Counted from the stretch's first letter, positions 7,174 through 16,986 are shown. The stretch: 34,531 nt of DNA from Betaproteobacteria bacterium (GCA_009927445.1 RFMZ01000143.1:1-34531); one strand, 5' to 3'. The notes: a model not told the origin generated them from the letters alone. Program-made: numbers and translations.

Positions 7174-9627
7174 TTAGCCTAAAAACTCTTTTAAGAGTTT
7201 TTCAGGAGAAACTCGAATAGCAGCGCCAGTTGGACAAGCTCGTACACAAGAAGGTCCCGCTGGAATCGTCTTACACATATCACACTTCACCGCGCGCTTA
7301 CGCGCTGCAGGGTCATAATCAGGCGCTCTATGGCCCGGCTCCTCACCAAGTCCAAATAGTAACCAAGATAATCCAGCACCCTTTTTAGGCGGTTTATTCA
7401 CCGCCATTTGGATCACACCATAAGGACAATTACGCTCACAGTTGCCACATCCAATGCACGAGTCATTGACAAAAACCTCACCATTTGAGCCTCGCGATAA
7501 TGCGTCCGGCGGGCAATCTTTCATACAACTTGGATTTTCACAATGACGACAAGCAATAGGAATATGTAATTTAGCGTAAGTCGCCCCAGCAGCGCGCTTT
7601 AATCGAGATACCCCGTCATGCGTCTCAGAGCATGCCGTTTCACAATTATTACACTGCACACACAAACTTTCATCAATCACTAAAACATCTGAAGCCTCAC
7701 CCAAGCCCTGACTGAGGAAGAAGTTGGCAATCCCGGACTGATCTTGCCCCAGAGCTTCATGCGAAGAGTTCTGGCGAGTACGGTCAATCATCTTGGCACG
7801 CATAATCTGCAATAAGACCGGGTTTTTATCAACCATCTTCTTAAAGCTCTCGGCCTTGAGTATTAAGACCTCTGTCATTACCACCGCATTGACTGAAGCA
7901 GTTCGCTTCGAATTATCCACGAGCGCCATCTCACCAACATAGTTACCCGCAGATACATAAGCCAATATTTGGTCTTTACCATTAATATTTTTAGAGACCG
8001 ATACTGATCCACTTCGAATTAAATACAGTCCATCAGGCTCATCGCCTTCTTTAAAAATAGTAGTTTTTGCATTAAACCGCTTAATCTCCACTTCTTTAGA
8101 CAATTCGAGTAAATCATCCACACTAAATACATTTCCAATATAAGTAATCAGCGAATTAATAATAAATCGGGCATCTATCTTTTTACGCGCCTCATCACTT
8201 GTCGCAATTAACTTTAATATACCGCGTCGCGCAGTCTCTAAAACTATACAATTTTTACCTGCCTTAATGGTTGCAGTTCTTCTTCGCCCAGAAACCAGGC
8301 CCATCTCACCAAAGAAATTTCCCGCCGGCAGAGAAATGACTTGGGGCTTTTCACCTTCCTTCTCAAACTCAATATCGACCGAACCTTCTAAAATGGTGAA
8401 AAAAGTATTTGTATAGTCGTTCTTCTTAAAAATAACCTCACCAGCTTTATATTGACGGCTATTGGACTCCATTAAAATCTCTCTAGCCTGCAATTTAGTC
8501 AACGATTTAAATAGGTCAACCCGAGCTAAAACTTCATCCAATATCTCTGAAATCGACTTACTCTTTTGCCAACCAGCCAAGCGCTCACGCAAGATCGGCT
8601 CATCAACTTGCACCACTGGCAACTGATTAATCGTCTGAACAACTTCATAGCCTTGATTCATGGCCTGCTTAATCAGCGGATAGCCGCCTAGTGCACCGAC
8701 AATAAACAAGCCAGGTACATTGGACTCGTAGGATTCCGATAAAACGGGTAATGATGTTGGATTTTGATTGGGAAACTGTACCCCAAAACTCTCTACTAAT
8801 TTACGCGGTGGAATAGCTCCTAACCTAGCAATAATCCGGTGGCAGGCAATACGCTCCTGGCCATTTTTACCATCAAAAACAAACTCGAGGGGCGGGTTAG
8901 ATCCTGTCTCAACCACCTCAACCGCAAAAGCTTTATAACAAATTTTTATCTGCCCAGCTTTCTCAGCAGCTAGAACTAAATTGCGATTGCCATCTTTACA
9001 ATACCCGAACTCATCGTCCCGATTCATTAGGTAAACGTTATTTTGTTTTGCTAAGCCGATCGCATTTTCAATACCCGCATCACCTGCGCCAATCACAATG
9101 ATTGTCTCGCCTTTAAACTCTTCAGGATCTGCTAGGGTGTACTGTACTAAAGGTAAACTCTCGCCAGGAACCCCCATTTTACGAACATTTCCCTGTAAGC
9201 CTATCCCCAAAATAATAGTTCGACTAGTATAGACAGTCCCATCTTCACAAGTGACCTGAAAGGGCGAAGTGGGTGAAGATTTAGCAATACCATTGACCTT
9301 CTTTTGATACTCAATATGAATACCCTGATCAGTTAAACCTTTATTCCAATCATTTAAAATCGATTCACGCTTACCCTCGGCAAATGGCAAGCCACAACGC
9401 AGTGGCAAGACACCAGGCTCAGCCATCACATGCTTACCCTTTTGGTATTTATAGATCGTATCTGAGGCGTGGTTCTCTGCCTCTAAAAGTACATGTCGGT
9501 TACCTAACTCATGCGCTCGTGCAGCGGCAGCTAGGCCAGCAGGGCCAGATCCAATAATGACAACATCATAGTCCGCCTGAACATCGGCAAACATCATCTT
9601 TGCTTGATTAGATTGCGGGGTATCCAT
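7174..9627 (-). CDS. FAD/NAD(P) oxidoreductase fused to two cNMP-binding domains and four [4Fe-4S] sites
   Basis: An 817-residue cytoplasmic fusion protein; there is no signal peptide. Residues 20-335 are a thioredoxin-reductase-like flavoprotein with FAD motif GSGPAG (26-31) and NAD(P) motif GAGDAG (180-185), but without the redox CxxC. Residues about 385-475 and 505-600 are two cyclic-nucleotide-binding domains. Both keep the phosphate-binding cassette Glu and Arg (FGEMGLVSGRRRTAT, 439-453; VGEMALVDNSKRTAS, 564-578). Residues 650-800 form a polyferredoxin with cysteines 656/659/662/666, 693/696/701/705, 724/727/730/734 and 782/785/794/798, enough for four [4Fe-4S] clusters. It probably moves electrons between NAD(P)H and an iron-sulfur partner under cAMP or cGMP control. 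The ATG overlaps the previous stop as TAATG, with GGAAG upstream, so it is coupled to the cytochrome genes. The partner and direction of flow are unknown. Confidence 0.9.
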   Translation of the reverse strand: MDTPQSNQAKMMFADVQADYDVVIIGSGPAGLAAAARAHELGNRHVLLEAENHASDTIYKYQKGKHVMAEPGVLPLRCGLPFAEGKRESILNDWNKGLTDQGIHIEYQKKVNGIAKSSPTSPFQVTCEDGTVYTSRTIILGIGLQGNVRKMGVPGESLPLVQYTLADPEEFKGETIIVIGAGDAGIENAIGLAKQNNVYLMNRDDEFGYCKDGNRNLVLAAEKAGQIKICYKAFAVEVVETGSNPPLEFVFDGKNGQERIACHRIIARLGAIPPRKLVESFGVQFPNQNPTSLPVLSESYESNVPGLFIVGALGGYPLIKQAMNQGYEVVQTINQLPVVQVDEPILRERLAGWQKSKSISEILDEVLARVDLFKSLTKLQAREILMESNSRQYKAGEVIFKKNDYTNTFFTILEGSVDIEFEKEGEKPQVISLPAGNFFGEMGLVSGRRRTATIKAGKNCIVLETARRGILKLIATSDEARKKIDARFIINSLITYIGNVFSVDDLLELSKEVEIKRFNAKTTIFKEGDEPDGLYLIRSGSVSVSKNINGKDQILAYVSAGNYVGEMALVDNSKRTASVNAVVMTEVLILKAESFKKMVDKNPVLLQIMRAKMIDRTRQNSSHEALGQDQSGIANFFLSQGLGEASDVLVIDESLCVQCNNCETACSETHDGVSRLKRAAGATYAKLHIPIACRHCENPSCMKDCPPDALSRGSNGEVFVNDSCIGCGNCERNCPYGVIQMAVNKPPKKGAGLSWLLFGLGEEPGHRAPDYDPAARKRAVKCDMCKTIPAGPSCVRACPTGAAIRVSPEKLLKEFLG
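7178..7206 (-). terminator. Hairpin overlapping the end of the FAD/Fe-S fusion gene
   Basis: On the minus strand AAAAACTCTT-AA-AAGAGTTTTT forms a 10-bp stem with CCT/AGG extension and a run of five T in the 3' arm. It lies in the last codons of the gene and could be a weak terminator or processing site before the DsbA-type gene. Its AT content makes it a poor terminator. Confidence 0.35.
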
Positions 9628-10979
9628 TATTTTCTTCCGTTTTTATCTTGCATCAATTGACCTAATTTACTATATTCTTCCACAAAATTTTTATGAGCAA
9701 AGGTATCCTCATTGGCTAATTCTTTTTTAAGACGGTCGATACTCTTCTTCAACTGCTCAGAAGCACCTCCAGGCGAACTCTCCAACATCAAATTACCGAC
9801 ATTAGCAATAGCCATATAGGCTTGCTCTGCACCTGCATAATCGGTATAACTCGGCCCAGTCTTTACTAAAACCATGAAAATATCTTGTAACTTACTTTGA
9901 TCTAGATTACTCTTCTCAATTTTCGGGAGCAATTCGGTCACGAGTTTGGAAAGATTCTTTGCCGTCTCTTCAACCCTAGAAAATGCTGCTTGACTGCCTT
10001 TCGTTGTGTTACCCGTAGTGGCTATCTGCAATTGCATGTTTAGTGTGCTAAATTGCTTAGCAGCAGCAGCATCTGTAGCTTGTAAGATGGCCTGCACCAT
10101 CAAAAGGCTACTGTCATTTAAACGAACGACGCCAGGGGGCAGAGCATTTCGTGAAGACCAGCGCTTATTACTCATCGGATGATGACAGGCGTGACAATCA
10201 AAAAGTACTAATTCTGGGAAAATTCCGTCGTGGTTTCTTTTTGAATCTGCCAAGGTGTCTAACATCGACTTAGCCGTCATTAACTGCCCCACTGCCCATG
10301 ATCGAATCGGCTGGACGTTCCCTTTGCGCATAATATAGTCTGAGTCAATTCGGTAATGCGGCGGCTCAATCTTAATAAAGGTATTTAACTCAAAGGACAT
10401 CCTAGGGTGGCCAGCGCCCATAATGCGATGGGTTACAAAACGGGATTCATCACCCACGTGACAAGAATTACATAGCTTTGCCTGAGCGACAGGATTACTC
10501 GTCGGATATAGCCCATTCGCCACATTCTGAGCGTGCGTAACTCCCGGTACTGTGTGGCTCTTTAGCCATTTCTCTGACGGTCCGTGGCAACCCTCGCAAC
10601 TAACCCCCTCAGACATTAAAAAACGCTCGCCCCGCAATTTCGGTTGCGGATTGTGCGCATGGCAGTCCAAACACAGATTAGCCTCATGAGCGGGTTGCTT
10701 GAGCCCTAAATTTTTAACTATGCGTTTTGACTCGTCATTAAATAGTACCTTATACGCTTGGCTATGCTTGTCATACATGGACCAAGTTGTATATTCATTT
10801 TGTAATACATTCGTATCGTGCCAAGGCGTAATTGAGCCGTGACAGGTACTGCTTGCACAATTAATATTTCCTTGACTAACGGCAGGCGCCTGATGAGGCA
10901 GAGGAGGAGCTGCGAACGTCAAGAGGCTCCACATCAAACTCCAAGCAAAAAGAAGTGGGCGAAGGTATAAGCTGGGCAT
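9627..10979 (-). CDS. Pentaheme c-type cytochrome, cytochrome c554-like
   Basis: A 450-residue exported cytochrome with a signal peptide (about 1-24, LLTFAA before PPL). Heme sites are one CX4CH (CASSTCH, 41-47) and four CXXCH at 103-107 (CLDCH), 128-132 (CEGCH), 170-174 (CNSCH) and 262-266 (CHACH). The arrangement, with CEGCHGP and a following GAGHPRMSFE stretch, resembles the cytochrome c554/multiheme family. Residues 275-450 carry no heme motif and look helical, perhaps for partner binding. It probably acts in the periplasm, between the membrane-anchored decaheme and the outer-membrane cytochrome or an unknown donor. It lies 20 bases after the 1267-residue cytochrome gene and overlaps the next start by TAATG. 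AGGA precedes its ATG. Confidence 0.9.
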   Translation of the reverse strand: MPSLYLRPLLFAWSLMWSLLTFAAPPLPHQAPAVSQGNINCASSTCHGSITPWHDTNVLQNEYTTWSMYDKHSQAYKVLFNDESKRIVKNLGLKQPAHEANLCLDCHAHNPQPKLRGERFLMSEGVSCEGCHGPSEKWLKSHTVPGVTHAQNVANGLYPTSNPVAQAKLCNSCHVGDESRFVTHRIMGAGHPRMSFELNTFIKIEPPHYRIDSDYIMRKGNVQPIRSWAVGQLMTAKSMLDTLADSKRNHDGIFPELVLFDCHACHHPMSNKRWSSRNALPPGVVRLNDSSLLMVQAILQATDAAAAKQFSTLNMQLQIATTGNTTKGSQAAFSRVEETAKNLSKLVTELLPKIEKSNLDQSKLQDIFMVLVKTGPSYTDYAGAEQAYMAIANVGNLMLESSPGGASEQLKKSIDRLKKELANEDTFAHKNFVEEYSKLGQLMQDKNGRK

Positions 10980-10999
10980 GATTATCTATTCCTCAACAA

Positions 11000-13900
11000 T
11001 TAACGTTTAATCAATGGTGACATTAATGGCAAGTAATCATTTGGATCACCAACATCGGACACTTTCCAAGGTTTACCATTTGCATCTAGGTACATCTTTT
11101 CCATTTCTGCACGATTAAATGGCCGTGAACCAATTCGGCCAAAAATAGCAATCTGTTCGCCCATCTCATCAACTGCTCGGTCACGATCTAATCCTTTTGA
11201 TAACGCTCTAACTGGCGATCTAGTCTTCTTCAAGGCAATGAGTCGTGGATTAGGCTCTGGTGAGAAACCGTAAAACTTCGGCTGTAATTCGGGCGAAGTT
11301 AACTGGATAATTTTTAAGCCCTCTGTGCCATCAGCCACATACGCAAATAAGGACGCATTCGTTGAGCCAACAATCACATCAGAGGCATCTTTGATTTGTC
11401 CATCCGCGGTAAACATTTGATAGACCTTAGGCTGATCAGCTTTCTCTATATCAATGATTGCTAATCCATCTTTACCCGCAGCTACATAAGCATAAGTTCT
11501 TGCTAGATATACTCGCCTTGCATCACTCAAAGGAATGACAGCACCTAATAATTGCGGAGAGGCAATCGTTGTCATATCGACAACTTGCAAACCTTTGGCA
11601 GTAGTTACGTATAAATAACGGAACTGTAAAGCCGTCGCTCTTGGATCTTGAAGAGCAATAAAGGCGCCAAGCTTGGGTTTTAAGGGATCGTTCAAATCAA
11701 CAATTTGAACACCTTTATCTGTCGTAATATAAGCAATATACCCAGCCAATGTAATGTGTCGTGCACCTTTTAACTTACCATCTTGGTTCCAAGTAATCGC
11801 TCTTTTTAGGAAATTATTCTTTGGATCGCCATCAGCAAAGGTGTCTACATTGACAACAATTAAGCCTTCTTCAGAGTCCACTACAAAAGCGTAGTGATAA
11901 ATTGGATGGAAGGGTTGCTCCATGTTTGTTTCACGCATTAATGCACCTTGATTGCGATTTGGCGCAATCGGCTGAGTAGTCGGTAATGCCATACAAGTAG
12001 CATTTTTAGAACTCACGAAAGAATTGTTTCCTAATGGCGAATAAGGCGCACTAATAATCCGCTGACTCACCCCTTTGTTAGCAATATTGGCAATATCGTA
12101 AACCCGAAAGCCACCCTTGCCCTCGGCAACAAACATATACTCACCACGCATTTGTAGACAACCTACTTGGTCGGCAGTCTTCGCTGTATGTGATTCGGTT
12201 AGCTGTAAATCCAGCGACAAGTGGTTCTTAAAGTAATCTGGGTAAGCATATTTTTGTAAATAGCTTCCAATCACCGTTTGGGGCTCTTCCCACTCCGTAA
12301 CCTTCACCGCTTCAATATTCTTCTCGGCACCTAACCAAGCATAATGCCCAATAAAGTTGACGAAATTAGTCCCTTGTAACAGCAATTGAGCCATGATGGC
12401 GTTATTGTCATTTTTATCGGAGACATGGCAGTCCGTACAAGTCTTCGTTTCAGTCGTTCTCACAGTGTGCGCAAAATGCGGAGCAAAAGCCTGCGAAGAA
12501 AAACCACTCGATGATATGGGCGGTTGCTGGATGTAAATCTTTTCACGATTGGTATTCGTAGAGGACAAAACTAGCGCTGAACTAGATCTTACTGGCGCAA
12601 TGCGGTGATTTTTTGCCGGACCATGCTTACCGATCTGAAAAACATCATCTCTAGCAACTTGTACGTTATAAGTGGCATAGTTTCTGGTTTCACCACCCTC
12701 GTAATGCAAGCGATCCGTCTTATTATTTGCTTCAATTGGCAAGTGACACCCAGAACAACTTGTAGTCCAAGCTGTATGACAGGAAAAACAAGTCATCTTC
12801 TCATTATCGTGGGCAAAAGATTTGCTACCAGCACCCCACTTACCCATTTGCCCTTCAGGGCCTGCCGCCATCAATTTGGCGCGGGCAGATTTTTCGTTGT
12901 AGTTATGGCTTCCAGGCGTGACGGAGTCTTTTACCAAACTAACTTCCCATTCCAAATTAGGATCTAAAGAGGCCCGCTGAAAAAGTTTTCCTGAACGCCA
13001 TTCAAAACGTTTACGGCCGTCCTGCGTTTTCAAAGAGAGCATATTCATGCCGCCTTTTCTGGCGGCTGGACCACTTGTAAACATGGTCGGATATTGCTTC
13101 GATGTGCCATGGCAGTCGGCACAGTCAATTTCAATAGCCTGGGCAACTTCACCATAAATATGGCCATTACCATGCATGTCCTGAGAAAAATGGCAATCAA
13201 CGCAGTGCATCCCCTTATCTAAATGGATATCCGCCATATGGACCGCTTTTTTAAACTTATTCGGGTCATCGTCTGCAACTTTGCCCCCCTTCGCGTCTAA
13301 TAAAGTACCTTTTCGGTCACGCTTAAATACTGCTCTAAAATTCCAACCGTGACCATGATAATCCGCGTACTGAGAGTCTTGAAACGTGTCATTTTTTAAC
13401 CAAACATCTTTTAGGAACTGCGGATCAGACCAATTACCGCGAACAGCAGCACCCTCAGGGTTACGATTATTGATCTCTCGTACTTCTTCATGCGAAGGGT
13501 AACGCTGTTTCTCAGGCCAAAATTTAGGAGCGTCCGTTTCATAATCAATCTGAATATTGCCGTAAAAAGAGTTCACGTAAATATTCGGTTGATGCATATG
13601 ACAAACCATGCATTGTGACGAAGGAATTGCTCTGGTAAATTCATGCCGAATCGGGTGCCCTGAACGATTTTTAGGAATGGTTGGATCAAGTGTTTGTGTC
13701 ATGCCAGTATTGCCATATTTTGCGTAGGGTCCTGAATGTCTTGGATCGCGATCATTCGCATAAATCACGTGGCAACCAGTACAACCAGAGGAACGATAAT
13801 CTCCAGGATTGTCATTAGTCCCTAAGAACCATAGATGTGGATCATTCAGGCGTGTTTTAGTCAGGTTCAGCGCTGGAACGGAAATCCTACTGCCCGTTCC

Positions 13901-14803
13901 AGGGCCACGATTGGATTGTTTAATGTCAGGTCTTCCCGGCTCGTCTAACTTTTGTAACTGGCCCGTTGAGTTAGGTAATCCAACCTCAGGGAAAGTCGAA
14001 TTAATCACCCGGCCGCCACTTTCAAATACCCGAAAGACATCGCCTGGAGGAATTGTCTCCCAGGCAGGCAGGGGGTAAATTTGCTCAATAATCCCTTTTT
14101 TAGCAACTTCATCTTTAGACGGCTTACCAGGATTTCGAATTGCAGCAGGCTTACCATCGCGTGTGTAAGACTCGCCTAAATTATAATTTTTGTTAGGCAA
14201 AATACCATTGTTATAGGCTGCGCCTCCCCATAGCATGGTGGAGGTTGACATGAGGCTGCGCTCTTGCGCTTGAATAATAGGCAAATGACAGGCACCACAA
14301 GCTTCTCTGGCAATCCTCAAGTCCCCAGGATTAATAAACCGAATAAATTCAGGAGACTCTTTATTGAGCCGCGCATAAGAACCAGCAGGATTGGCTGAGG
14401 CCGTATGATTCCAATAACTCTTATCCCTAGGCAAAATATGCGCCTGATTAAGCGCTGCTTGATAAACGGGATCATTCTTGATATTAGGGGATTTGGCTGT
14501 TTTAGGCAAAGCAATACTAGCATCGCCACCATGACAATCCGTACAGCCTAAAACAACGCCCGGGTTAGCATGCATCGTATGCCGGTCCGTCTGAATATGA
14601 CAGGAAACGCAACCACTGGACTTTTTATCAGCATCTTCGGCAGTCTGCGCCTTGGGCGCTGGCGGGGCCGTTACATATTTAATAGACATGTCAAGTTTAC
14701 TTGACTCATTCGCAAATAAAGTTTGTTGCCCAATCCCCATCAGCATACCAATGCCTAAGATGGCTAAACATATTTTTTTACGAGATACAGCAAAAAAAAT
14801 CAT
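11000..14803 (-). CDS. Decaheme c-type cytochrome with C-terminal LVIVD beta-propeller
   Basis: A 1267-residue exported protein; the signal peptide runs to about residue 31 (QTLFA) with no lipobox. Ten CXXCH sites are at 65, 87, 169, 341, 398, 534, 561, 672, 683 and 789. From about 880 to 1215 it has repeats of LVIVD type (MFVAEGKGGFRVYDI, AYITTDKGVQIVDLNDP, LYVTTAKGLQVVDMTTI, AYVAAGKDGLAIIDI), which build a beta-propeller. A heme wire fused to a propeller is unusual and suggests electron exchange with a bound macromolecule, mineral or partner protein. Directly after the outer-membrane barrel gene (11 bases), it could sit in or on the outer membrane as the terminal cytochrome. The location is inference: a signal peptide shows export only. 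A large heme-free insert lies at 174-340. Confidence 0.9.
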   Translation of the reverse strand: MIFFAVSRKKICLAILGIGMLMGIGQQTLFANESSKLDMSIKYVTAPPAPKAQTAEDADKKSSGCVSCHIQTDRHTMHANPGVVLGCTDCHGGDASIALPKTAKSPNIKNDPVYQAALNQAHILPRDKSYWNHTASANPAGSYARLNKESPEFIRFINPGDLRIAREACGACHLPIIQAQERSLMSTSTMLWGGAAYNNGILPNKNYNLGESYTRDGKPAAIRNPGKPSKDEVAKKGIIEQIYPLPAWETIPPGDVFRVFESGGRVINSTFPEVGLPNSTGQLQKLDEPGRPDIKQSNRGPGTGSRISVPALNLTKTRLNDPHLWFLGTNDNPGDYRSSGCTGCHVIYANDRDPRHSGPYAKYGNTGMTQTLDPTIPKNRSGHPIRHEFTRAIPSSQCMVCHMHQPNIYVNSFYGNIQIDYETDAPKFWPEKQRYPSHEEVREINNRNPEGAAVRGNWSDPQFLKDVWLKNDTFQDSQYADYHGHGWNFRAVFKRDRKGTLLDAKGGKVADDDPNKFKKAVHMADIHLDKGMHCVDCHFSQDMHGNGHIYGEVAQAIEIDCADCHGTSKQYPTMFTSGPAARKGGMNMLSLKTQDGRKRFEWRSGKLFQRASLDPNLEWEVSLVKDSVTPGSHNYNEKSARAKLMAAGPEGQMGKWGAGSKSFAHDNEKMTCFSCHTAWTTSCSGCHLPIEANNKTDRLHYEGGETRNYATYNVQVARDDVFQIGKHGPAKNHRIAPVRSSSALVLSSTNTNREKIYIQQPPISSSGFSSQAFAPHFAHTVRTTETKTCTDCHVSDKNDNNAIMAQLLLQGTNFVNFIGHYAWLGAEKNIEAVKVTEWEEPQTVIGSYLQKYAYPDYFKNHLSLDLQLTESHTAKTADQVGCLQMRGEYMFVAEGKGGFRVYDIANIANKGVSQRIISAPYSPLGNNSFVSSKNATCMALPTTQPIAPNRNQGALMRETNMEQPFHPIYHYAFVVDSEEGLIVVNVDTFADGDPKNNFLKRAITWNQDGKLKGARHITLAGYIAYITTDKGVQIVDLNDPLKPKLGAFIALQDPRATALQFRYLYVTTAKGLQVVDMTTIASPQLLGAVIPLSDARRVYLARTYAYVAAGKDGLAIIDIEKADQPKVYQMFTADGQIKDASDVIVGSTNASLFAYVADGTEGLKIIQLTSPELQPKFYGFSPEPNPRLIALKKTRSPVRALSKGLDRDRAVDEMGEQIAIFGRIGSRPFNRAEMEKMYLDANGKPWKVSDVGDPNDYLPLMSPLIKR

Positions 14804-14814
14804 AGATCACACGC

Positions 14815-16986
14815 CTAAAAATTAAATATGGCGTTCAAAATAATTGAACGTAAGTTACTTTGGGTATTACCGTAAAGCTGCTTCATGCCATCGCCAAATT
14901 GTAGTATCGCTGCAGAACCATTCACTAACAAGTTTTGGTTGTAATAAGGCCGCCAATGAAATCCTACCGAATAATCTATTCCAATATCTGCACTGCTAAC
15001 GTATTGATTACGCAAGACACTTAACGATGAGGTGTCCATAAAATACAATTTGTTAATATTCGAGAAAAGTCGTAATTTTGGCAAAACATCAAAATCTGCG
15101 CCCACGCCATAGAGCCTCAACCCAGGATTTTGAAAATTCGATTGCCCCTGTTCCTTTGATGAACGAAGCGATGGTAGCAAACCATTACGTCCAGAAAGTC
15201 CGACACCTCCGCCACCAATTAATGGAGTCGATTGCCGAATAAAGTAACTGGTGTCAGATCCTGCAAATTGCGGATTTTCAAAAATAGCGTCAAAGCCTGT
15301 AGCTTTATTGTCATAAGGATCTTTATCACCAGATGCTACTAAGAAACTTCCTCGTAGACGCACCCAACTAAAATCTCTGGAAAGCTCTGAGGCATGAAAA
15401 TACGCTTGAATATCTTGCGCTGACTGCGAAAGCGGACTTCGATTGTCCTTACCAACAGCCGCGTAAGAAGTCGTAGACAGATTTAATCGGTAGCGATCGG
15501 ATAAGAATCCTAAATGACCATCACCGCTATAACCAAAATAGGTCACTTGGTATTCCCGCGGTCGAACGTCTCCTAAAAAAGCTGGGCGAGCTAAAAATCC
15601 ATTTTCGTCATAGTGAACCGTCGTTTCTCGGTTCAAATTATGGATCGCAGTGACTTGAGAGGTAAAACCTAAGATTGGAAAATCTTGCTTATACAAATTA
15701 GCCGCAAAGACATAGTCATCTCGTAAGGGCTTACCAATATTATTAAGCCCCGAATTCGTGTCTTTTTCTATTCGTTGAAAAGCCGCTAGGTTATATTGGT
15801 ATCGATTACTATCTCGGTTTCCAAAAACTCTTACCCCCATAGCCGTATCTTGGAATAAGAACCCCCTGAAGTCAGATATAAATGGCTGAATACCAACACG
15901 CAAACTATCGAAGTCAAACTTTGGTGAAACATTGCGCAAATGATAGTCAACAAATAACTCTTGAACACCTAAAAAGCTATGGTTTCTTTGAGTACCATAA
16001 GTTGGATCCACATATAAAGCGGCCGCCTCACCGACATTGACGTGATTGAACTGAATCGCTGGCACAAAACGGAATTCAAAATCAGGCGGCCTAAAAGTCG
16101 TATTCCCTTTACTTAAACCCAAACTCAAAATTAATGTACTCGCCTGAATTTGCTGACTACGGTTACCAAAGATATTCTGAGAGCCAGATGTTGTTTGGGA
16201 AACTGGAGTTGGAACCGTCCTAAACTCCAACAAGTTGTCAGAAATCACTCCTAAATTAAAGAATAAGTCAGGCGCCAAATTGGTGAACACTGGCAAATCA
16301 CCCTTGAGAACATTTTGATTGTATGGGTCATACATGGGGAACTTAAAACCTAATGTCTGCATCAAACGCCAACGATCAGGTATCGAAATTGACTCCCTTG
16401 GCAGGTTCGGTGCAGGCAAAGTAGTTTGTGCAGGGTCGAATGGCGCCAAAGTGGTTACCCTTGGCAAAGAGGACTGTCCACGCAAGGAAGAGAATGCCTC
16501 TGATGGGGCAGTAATTAACGGATTTGTAACCTCAGCTTTACCAGGCCCAACTAGTTCTTGGAGAGCAAACGCCCCCTCTTTGCTTCTATTTTGTAAAACC
16601 CATCCCGTTTTCTGGCCATCCCGGGCATCGTTGGCTAACTCAATTTGATACCAATCTCCCTGAGTAGCAATTAACGTCACGAGGGTTCCACGATCAACCG
16701 TTGCCAATTGATTCGACTTCAAATTAGGCTGACTGTAAACAGGAATAGAAATATCAATGACCTGTAATAATTTACTAGACTGGTCGGTTGTTTGCGCTAG
16801 GGGTGCCACAGTTTTAGCAGTGTCAACGACCGGCATGGATTTACTCGGCTGTTCAGTTCTTTGAGCTAAGAGAACAGGATTTTTAGAAGGCTTGACAGCT
16901 TTAGCTTGTGAGGGAGAAACACTCAAGCCAAAAACCACTAGTAAACAAGCTAGTGAATTCGTAGAAAGATTGTGATGATTTTTCAT
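14815..16986 (-). CDS. Outer-membrane beta-barrel protein with periplasmic SH3-like domain
   Basis: A 723-residue exported protein with a signal peptide (about 1-29, ending PSQAKA). Residues about 75-135 form a bacterial SH3 domain (VYSQPNLKSNQL, GTLVTLIATQGDWYQIEL, GWVLQNR). From about 220 on, alternating hydrophobic/polar strands with many aromatic ends (for example GVRVFGNRDSNRYQYNLAAF) and a last residue Phe (ILNAIFNF) indicate an outer-membrane barrel. The size suits a 16-24-strand barrel. In porin-cytochrome conduits such a barrel sheathes a multiheme protein. Its place between decaheme genes, three bases after the lipoprotein gene and eleven before the 1267-residue cytochrome, supports that role here. 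Sequence alone does not show which cytochrome it holds. A diffusive porin or alginate-export-like barrel is the alternative. Confidence 0.8.
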   Translation of the reverse strand: MKNHHNLSTNSLACLLVVFGLSVSPSQAKAVKPSKNPVLLAQRTEQPSKSMPVVDTAKTVAPLAQTTDQSSKLLQVIDISIPVYSQPNLKSNQLATVDRGTLVTLIATQGDWYQIELANDARDGQKTGWVLQNRSKEGAFALQELVGPGKAEVTNPLITAPSEAFSSLRGQSSLPRVTTLAPFDPAQTTLPAPNLPRESISIPDRWRLMQTLGFKFPMYDPYNQNVLKGDLPVFTNLAPDLFFNLGVISDNLLEFRTVPTPVSQTTSGSQNIFGNRSQQIQASTLILSLGLSKGNTTFRPPDFEFRFVPAIQFNHVNVGEAAALYVDPTYGTQRNHSFLGVQELFVDYHLRNVSPKFDFDSLRVGIQPFISDFRGFLFQDTAMGVRVFGNRDSNRYQYNLAAFQRIEKDTNSGLNNIGKPLRDDYVFAANLYKQDFPILGFTSQVTAIHNLNRETTVHYDENGFLARPAFLGDVRPREYQVTYFGYSGDGHLGFLSDRYRLNLSTTSYAAVGKDNRSPLSQSAQDIQAYFHASELSRDFSWVRLRGSFLVASGDKDPYDNKATGFDAIFENPQFAGSDTSYFIRQSTPLIGGGGVGLSGRNGLLPSLRSSKEQGQSNFQNPGLRLYGVGADFDVLPKLRLFSNINKLYFMDTSSLSVLRNQYVSSADIGIDYSVGFHWRPYYNQNLLVNGSAAILQFGDGMKQLYGNTQSNLRSIILNAIFNF

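Noticed and set aside
12605..12967. 120-codon plus-strand frame inside the decaheme/propeller gene
   Set aside because: Antisense to clear CXXCH-bearing protein, with no recognisable content; the same holds for the other long antisense frames at 13809-14078, 16319-16648 and 19666-20397.
11000..14803. Tetrathionate, nitrite or hydroxylamine enzyme as identity of the large cytochrome
   Set aside because: No active-site heme motif such as CXXCK and no HAO-type tyrosine crosslink context was seen; all ten sites are plain CXXCH.
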